From: Acidovorax sp.
Lineage (GTDB): Bacteria; Pseudomonadota; Gammaproteobacteria; Burkholderiales; Burkholderiaceae_C
Assembly (NCBI GenBank): GCA_031277855.1
Contig: JAITLO010000029.1
Span: 56,574-120,573 of the forward strand
Length of the DNA stretch: 64,000 bases
Reading direction: 5' to 3'
Shown: piece after piece, positions 61,177 to 64,000 of the stretch
Numbering within the stretch: the stretch's first letter is position 1
Layout: each line of letters opens with the position of its first letter
Notes under the pieces: model-generated
What the model was told of the DNA's origin: nothing
Database searches by the model: none
The model's input: the letters and a program-made list of their open reading frames with translations, nothing else
Translations under genes and position numbers: made by a program

Positions 61177-62133
61177 ATGACCCAGTCCGTAGACCAGGCC
61201 ATGCAGGCCTTTGCTGCCAGCCAGCCCGCGCTGCCGCTGGCTGTGGCCTATAGCGGCGGGGCAGATTCCAGCACGCTGCTGCATGCCTGTGTGCGGCGCT
61301 GGCCGGGTCAGGTCTATGCCATCCATGTGCACCATGGCCTGCAAGATGCTGCCGATGGCTTTGAAGCACATTGCCGCGCCACTTGCACAGCGTTGCAAGT
61401 TCCGCTGACGGTGGCCCATGTCGATGCCCGTCCTGCTGCGGGTGACAGCCCGGAAGACGCGGCCCGGCGCTACCGCTACGCGGCGCTGACCGCGCAGGCC
61501 CTGAAGGGCTTTGAGCGCCCCATGGCCAGCATGGCCTTGGCCCAGCATGCGGACGATCAGGTGGAGACGCTGCTGCTGGCGCTGTCGCGTGGCGCAGGTT
61601 TGCCGGGGCTGGCTGCCATGCCCCAGCATTGGCAGCGCGGCGGGCTGGCGTGGCACAGGCCGCTGCTGCAAGTGGCCGGGCGTGATGTGCGCCAATGGCT
61701 GCTGGCGCAAGACCTGCCCTGGGTGGAGGATCCGACCAACACCGATGCACGCTATACCCGCAACCGCATACGCCACCAGTTGCTACCGGCGCTGGAGCAG
61801 GTGTTCCCGCAGTTTCGCGACACCTTTGCCCGCAGCAGCCAGCATGCGGCCCAGGCCCAGCAGTTGCTGGTGGCCCAGGCACAGGTCGATTTGCAGGCCG
61901 TGGGCGTGCCACCGCAGATCAAGGCCGTGCAGGCGCTGGAGCCCGAGCGCCAGGCACAGTTGCTGCGCCAGTGGTTGTTGCAGTCGCATGGCACAACGCC
62001 CACGGCGGCACAGCTGCGTGAGCTGCTGCGCCAGATCAGCCATTGCAGCACGCGAGGGCACCGTATCCATATCAAGGTGGGCTACGGGTTTGTGGTGAGG
62101 CAGGGCAGCAGGCTCGCTTGGTACAATCCCTGA
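61177..62133 (+). CDS. tilS: tRNA(Ile)-lysidine synthetase
   Basis: 318 residues, short form without the extra C-terminal domain of E. coli TilS. PP-loop VAYSGGADSSTLLHA, then IHVHHGLQDAADGFEAHC (partly), DAARRYRYAAL, ALAQHADDQVETLLLALSRGAG (in part) and WVEDPTNTDARYTRNRIRHQLLP (in part). It makes lysidine at C34 of tRNA-Ile(CAU), needed to read AUA. ATG 61177 with GAGGAGG upstream. 101 bases before lysC. Confidence 0.95.
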   Translation: MTQSVDQAMQAFAASQPALPLAVAYSGGADSSTLLHACVRRWPGQVYAIHVHHGLQDAADGFEAHCRATCTALQVPLTVAHVDARPAAGDSPEDAARRYRYAALTAQALKGFERPMASMALAQHADDQVETLLLALSRGAGLPGLAAMPQHWQRGGLAWHRPLLQVAGRDVRQWLLAQDLPWVEDPTNTDARYTRNRIRHQLLPALEQVFPQFRDTFARSSQHAAQAQQLLVAQAQVDLQAVGVPPQIKAVQALEPERQAQLLRQWLLQSHGTTPTAAQLRELLRQISHCSTRGHRIHIKVGYGFVVRQGSRLAWYNP

Positions 62134-62234
62134 GTTTTGGTCCCTATTCCTTAGCACGAAAACCGGCGGCGCGCCAAAACAGCACACCGTTCCTTCAGCG
62201 CCGTGGCAAGCAGTTTCGTCACCCCTGTTATCCA

Positions 62235-63500
62235 ATGGCACTGATCGTTCATAAATACGGCGGCACTTCGATGGGCTCGACAGAGCGCATCCGCAACGTT
62301 GCCAAGCGCGTGGCCAAATGGGCTCGGGCAGGTCACCAAGTGGTGGTCGTTCCCAGTGCCATGAGTGGCGAAACCAATCGTCTGCTGGGTCTGGCCAGCG
62401 AATTGGCGCCCGCGAGCCCCAAGACCTCCTACTACCGCGAACTGGACATGCTGGCCTCCACGGGCGAGCAAGCTTCGTCCGCCTTGCTGGCGATTGCGCT
62501 GCAATCCGAAGGCATGCCATCGGTGAGCTATGCCGGCTGGCAAGTGCCGGTGCGCACCGATAGCAGCTACACCAAGGCGCGCATCGAATCCATTGATGAG
62601 CAGCGCGTGCGCGCCGATCTGGATGCGGGTCGCGTGGTCATCATCACCGGCTTCCAGGGCATTGACCCCCAGGGCAATATCACCACCTTGGGTCGTGGCG
62701 GCTCCGACACCTCGGCCGTGGCCGTGGCGGCAGCGCTCAAGGCAGACGAATGCCTGATCTATACCGATGTGGACGGCGTCTACACCACCGACCCCCGCGT
62801 GGTGCCGGCGGCCAAGCGCCTGACCACGGTGAGCTTTGAAGAAATGCTGGAAATGGCCAGCCTGGGCTCCAAGGTGCTGCAGATCCGCTCGGTGGAGTTC
62901 GCCGGCAAGTACAAGGTGCCCATGCGCGTGCTCTCCAGCTTCACGCCTTGGGACATCGATCTGGAAGAAGAAGCCAAGTCCGGCACGCTGATTACTTTTG
63001 AGGAAGACGAAAAAATGGAAAAGGCCGTCGTATCCGGCATCGCATTCAACCGCGGCGAAGCCAAGATATCCGTGCTGGGCGTGCCCGACACCCCCGGCAT
63101 TGCCGCCGGCATCCTGGGCCCCGTGGCCGATGCCAACATCGAAGTCGATGTGATCATCCAGAACATCTCCAAGGAAGGTAAGACCGACTTCTCCTTCACC
63201 GTCAGCCAGGGTGACTACCAGCGTGCACTGGAATTGCTGCGCGAGAAGGTGGCTCCGGCTTTGGGTGCTTCGGAAGTGGTGGGTAATCCCAACATCGCCA
63301 AGGTCAGCATCGTCGGCATCGGCATGCGCAGCCATGTGGGTGTGGCTTCCACCATGTTCCGTGCGCTGAGCCAGGAAGGTGTGAACATCCAGATGATCTC
63401 CACCTCGGAGATCAAGACCTCGGTGGTCATCGACGAAAAGTACCTGGAACTGGCCGTGCGCTCCCTGCACACCGCCTTCGGTTTGGATAAAAGCGAATAA
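62235..63500 (+). CDS. lysC: Aspartokinase
   Basis: 421 residues from ATG 62235 (MALIVHKYGGTSMGS). Kinase domain with KYGGTS, VVVPSAMSGETNRLLGLA, ITGFQGIDPQGNITTLGRGGSDTSAVA (in part) and YTDVDGVYTTDPR, then two ACT domains (about 265-335 and 345-415: VLGVPDTPGIAAGILGPVADANIEVDVI in part, VSIVGIGMRSHVG) that sense lysine/threonine. No fused homoserine dehydrogenase. First step of Lys/Thr/Met synthesis; followed by tRNA-Ser. Confidence 0.97.
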   Translation: MALIVHKYGGTSMGSTERIRNVAKRVAKWARAGHQVVVVPSAMSGETNRLLGLASELAPASPKTSYYRELDMLASTGEQASSALLAIALQSEGMPSVSYAGWQVPVRTDSSYTKARIESIDEQRVRADLDAGRVVIITGFQGIDPQGNITTLGRGGSDTSAVAVAAALKADECLIYTDVDGVYTTDPRVVPAAKRLTTVSFEEMLEMASLGSKVLQIRSVEFAGKYKVPMRVLSSFTPWDIDLEEEAKSGTLITFEEDEKMEKAVVSGIAFNRGEAKISVLGVPDTPGIAAGILGPVADANIEVDVIIQNISKEGKTDFSFTVSQGDYQRALELLREKVAPALGASEVVGNPNIAKVSIVGIGMRSHVGVASTMFRALSQEGVNIQMISTSEIKTSVVIDEKYLELAVRSLHTAFGLDKSE

Positions 63501-63555
63501 TTTTTCGCAACTTTGCCTGAGTGGCCTAAAAAGCTGCTTACAATAGCGTCATTGC

Positions 63556-63648
63556 GGAAACGTGACCGAGTGGCCGAAGGTGCTCCCCTGCTAAGGGAGT
63601 ATGGGGTGTAGAGCCTCATCGAGGGTTCGAATCCCTCCGTTTCCGCCA
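63556..63648 (+). tRNA. tRNA-Ser (anticodon GCU)
   Basis: Acceptor arms GGAAACG/CGTTTCC pair over 7 bp with discriminator G and encoded CCA. Anticodon stem CTCCC/GGGAG encloses CTGCTAA, giving anticodon GCT at 63590-63592. A long variable arm (ATGGGGTGTAGAGCCTCAT) marks a class II tRNA, and the T-arm reads GAGGGTTCGAATCCCTC. Reads AGC/AGU codons. Confidence 0.97.
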
Positions 63649-63656
63649 AGATCAAA

Positions 63657-63683
63657 GAAAAAGCCGAAAGGCTTTTTCTTTTT
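63657..63683 (+). terminator. Terminator after tRNA-Ser
   Basis: GAAAAAGCC-GAAA-GGCTTTTTC, perfect 9-bp stem with GNRA loop, followed by TTTTT, nine bases after the tRNA CCA end. Confidence 0.9.
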
Positions 63684-63978
63684 GCAAGAATCTTGTGGGT
63701 GCTTGCAAAAAGTTTAAAAACTTTGATCTGTGCGACGAAAGTTGTGCTACAATAAAAGGCTTCGCTGATTGCAGTGAAGTGAATTCAAAGATGAGTCGCA
63801 GGACGGTTTTTGAATGGTGTCTTTAAAAATATACAGCCGATAAGCGTGGGCGTTTGAAGGCGATTGCCAAGTTCTTTGGAGCTAAAACAAACGCTCACAA
63901 AAACAGTAATGAGGAAAGAGAAATCTTTCTTGATTCCGTCAAGTGAGTGAGTAGTCGAAAGACTTTAAATTCAAGATC
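63684..63978 (+). promoter_or_regulatory. rRNA operon promoter and leader with boxA-like site
   Basis: A -10 hexamer TACAAT lies at 63748-63753; the best -35 candidate, TTGATC at 63723-63728, is 19 bases upstream. It is preceded by A/T-rich DNA (CAAAAAGTTTAAAAACTTTG) that could act as an UP element. Downstream, GTGTCTTTAAAA (63817-63828) resembles boxA, the NusB/NusE site for rRNA antitermination. The leader continues to the 16S 5' end. Confidence 0.6.
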
Positions 63979-64000
63979 GAACTGTAGAGTTTGATCCTGG
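63979..64000 (+). rRNA. 16S ribosomal RNA, first 22 bases (3' truncated by window)
   Basis: The window ends with AGAGTTTGATCCTGG, the near-universal 5' sequence of bacterial 16S rRNA. The mature end is placed at 63979 by alignment to the E. coli 5' end. The rest of the rRNA operon lies beyond the window. Confidence 0.95.

Noticed and set aside
57720..61202. Minus-strand open frame of about 1160 codons
   Set aside because: It is antisense to cysS, the glycosylase gene and accA, all with diagnostic motifs on the plus strand.

Overview
The window is high-GC chromosomal DNA of a betaproteobacterium, most likely family Comamonadaceae and probably Comamonas or a close relative. This rests on protein style (E. 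coli-type GshA, RibB with a decayed RibA tail, short TilS, TTG-started AccA), gene order, and a family of GC-rich intergenic repeats of the kind common in that family. No plasmid, phage or insertion-sequence genes are visible. The window opens inside an M50/HlyD-like membrane protein gene and closes on the first bases of a 16S rRNA gene.

Layout. 0-7.3 kb: truncated M50 membrane protein, orphan ParB-like coiled-coil protein, tRNA hydroxylation protein TrhP, a LysR regulator divergent from a TauE/SafE-type permease, and an ATPase-like protein with degenerate Walker motifs. 7.3-10.4 kb: a CheB-CheR-PAS fusion whose N-terminus looks frameshifted. 10.8-17.5 kb, all minus strand: aminotransferase-ybgC-tolQ-tolR-tolA (no tolB/pal after tolA), nusB-ribH-ribBA, and a [2Fe-2S] ferredoxin. 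18-29.7 kb: short-chain dehydrogenase, gshA, chemoreceptor, pabB-pabC-like pair, RbgA/YlqF-type GTPase, M20 amidohydrolase, DHH phosphoesterase and truC. 29.9-35.4 kb: meso-diaminopimelate dehydrogenase, then a three-gene minus-strand operon (Tat-exported flavin amine oxidase, exported c-type cytochrome, lipoprotein RidA), then an MFS exporter. 35.7-48.8 kb: exported or lipoproteins (MoaF-like, META, DUF2242, M23 peptidase), an acyltransferase, PaiB, a minimal Rossmann protein, glnS, aroQ, two alpha/beta hydrolases, arfB, a DODA-type dioxygenase and a DUF2867-like protein. 48.8-53.8 kb: a sulfonate-utilisation locus split into divergent arms, ssuABC (minus) and ssuED (plus), around an AT-rich control region. 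54-64 kb: mtfA, lpxH, two cyclophilins and a TPR protein on minus; cysS, alkA-like, accA, tilS, lysC, tRNA-Ser(GCU) and the start of an rRNA operon on plus.

Most genes are housekeeping. The most unusual unit is the amine oxidase/cytochrome c/RidA operon at 31.0-33.7 kb. All three products carry export signals, which suggests a periplasmic amine dehydrogenase that passes electrons to its own cytochrome and has a membrane-anchored RidA to hydrolyse the reactive imine product. Other non-coding signals worth attention are a five-copy structured repeat that usually starts at a stop codon, a two-hairpin RNA-like element at 28.73-28.85 kb, and a perfect 14-bp-arm palindrome between paiB and a Rossmann protein gene.
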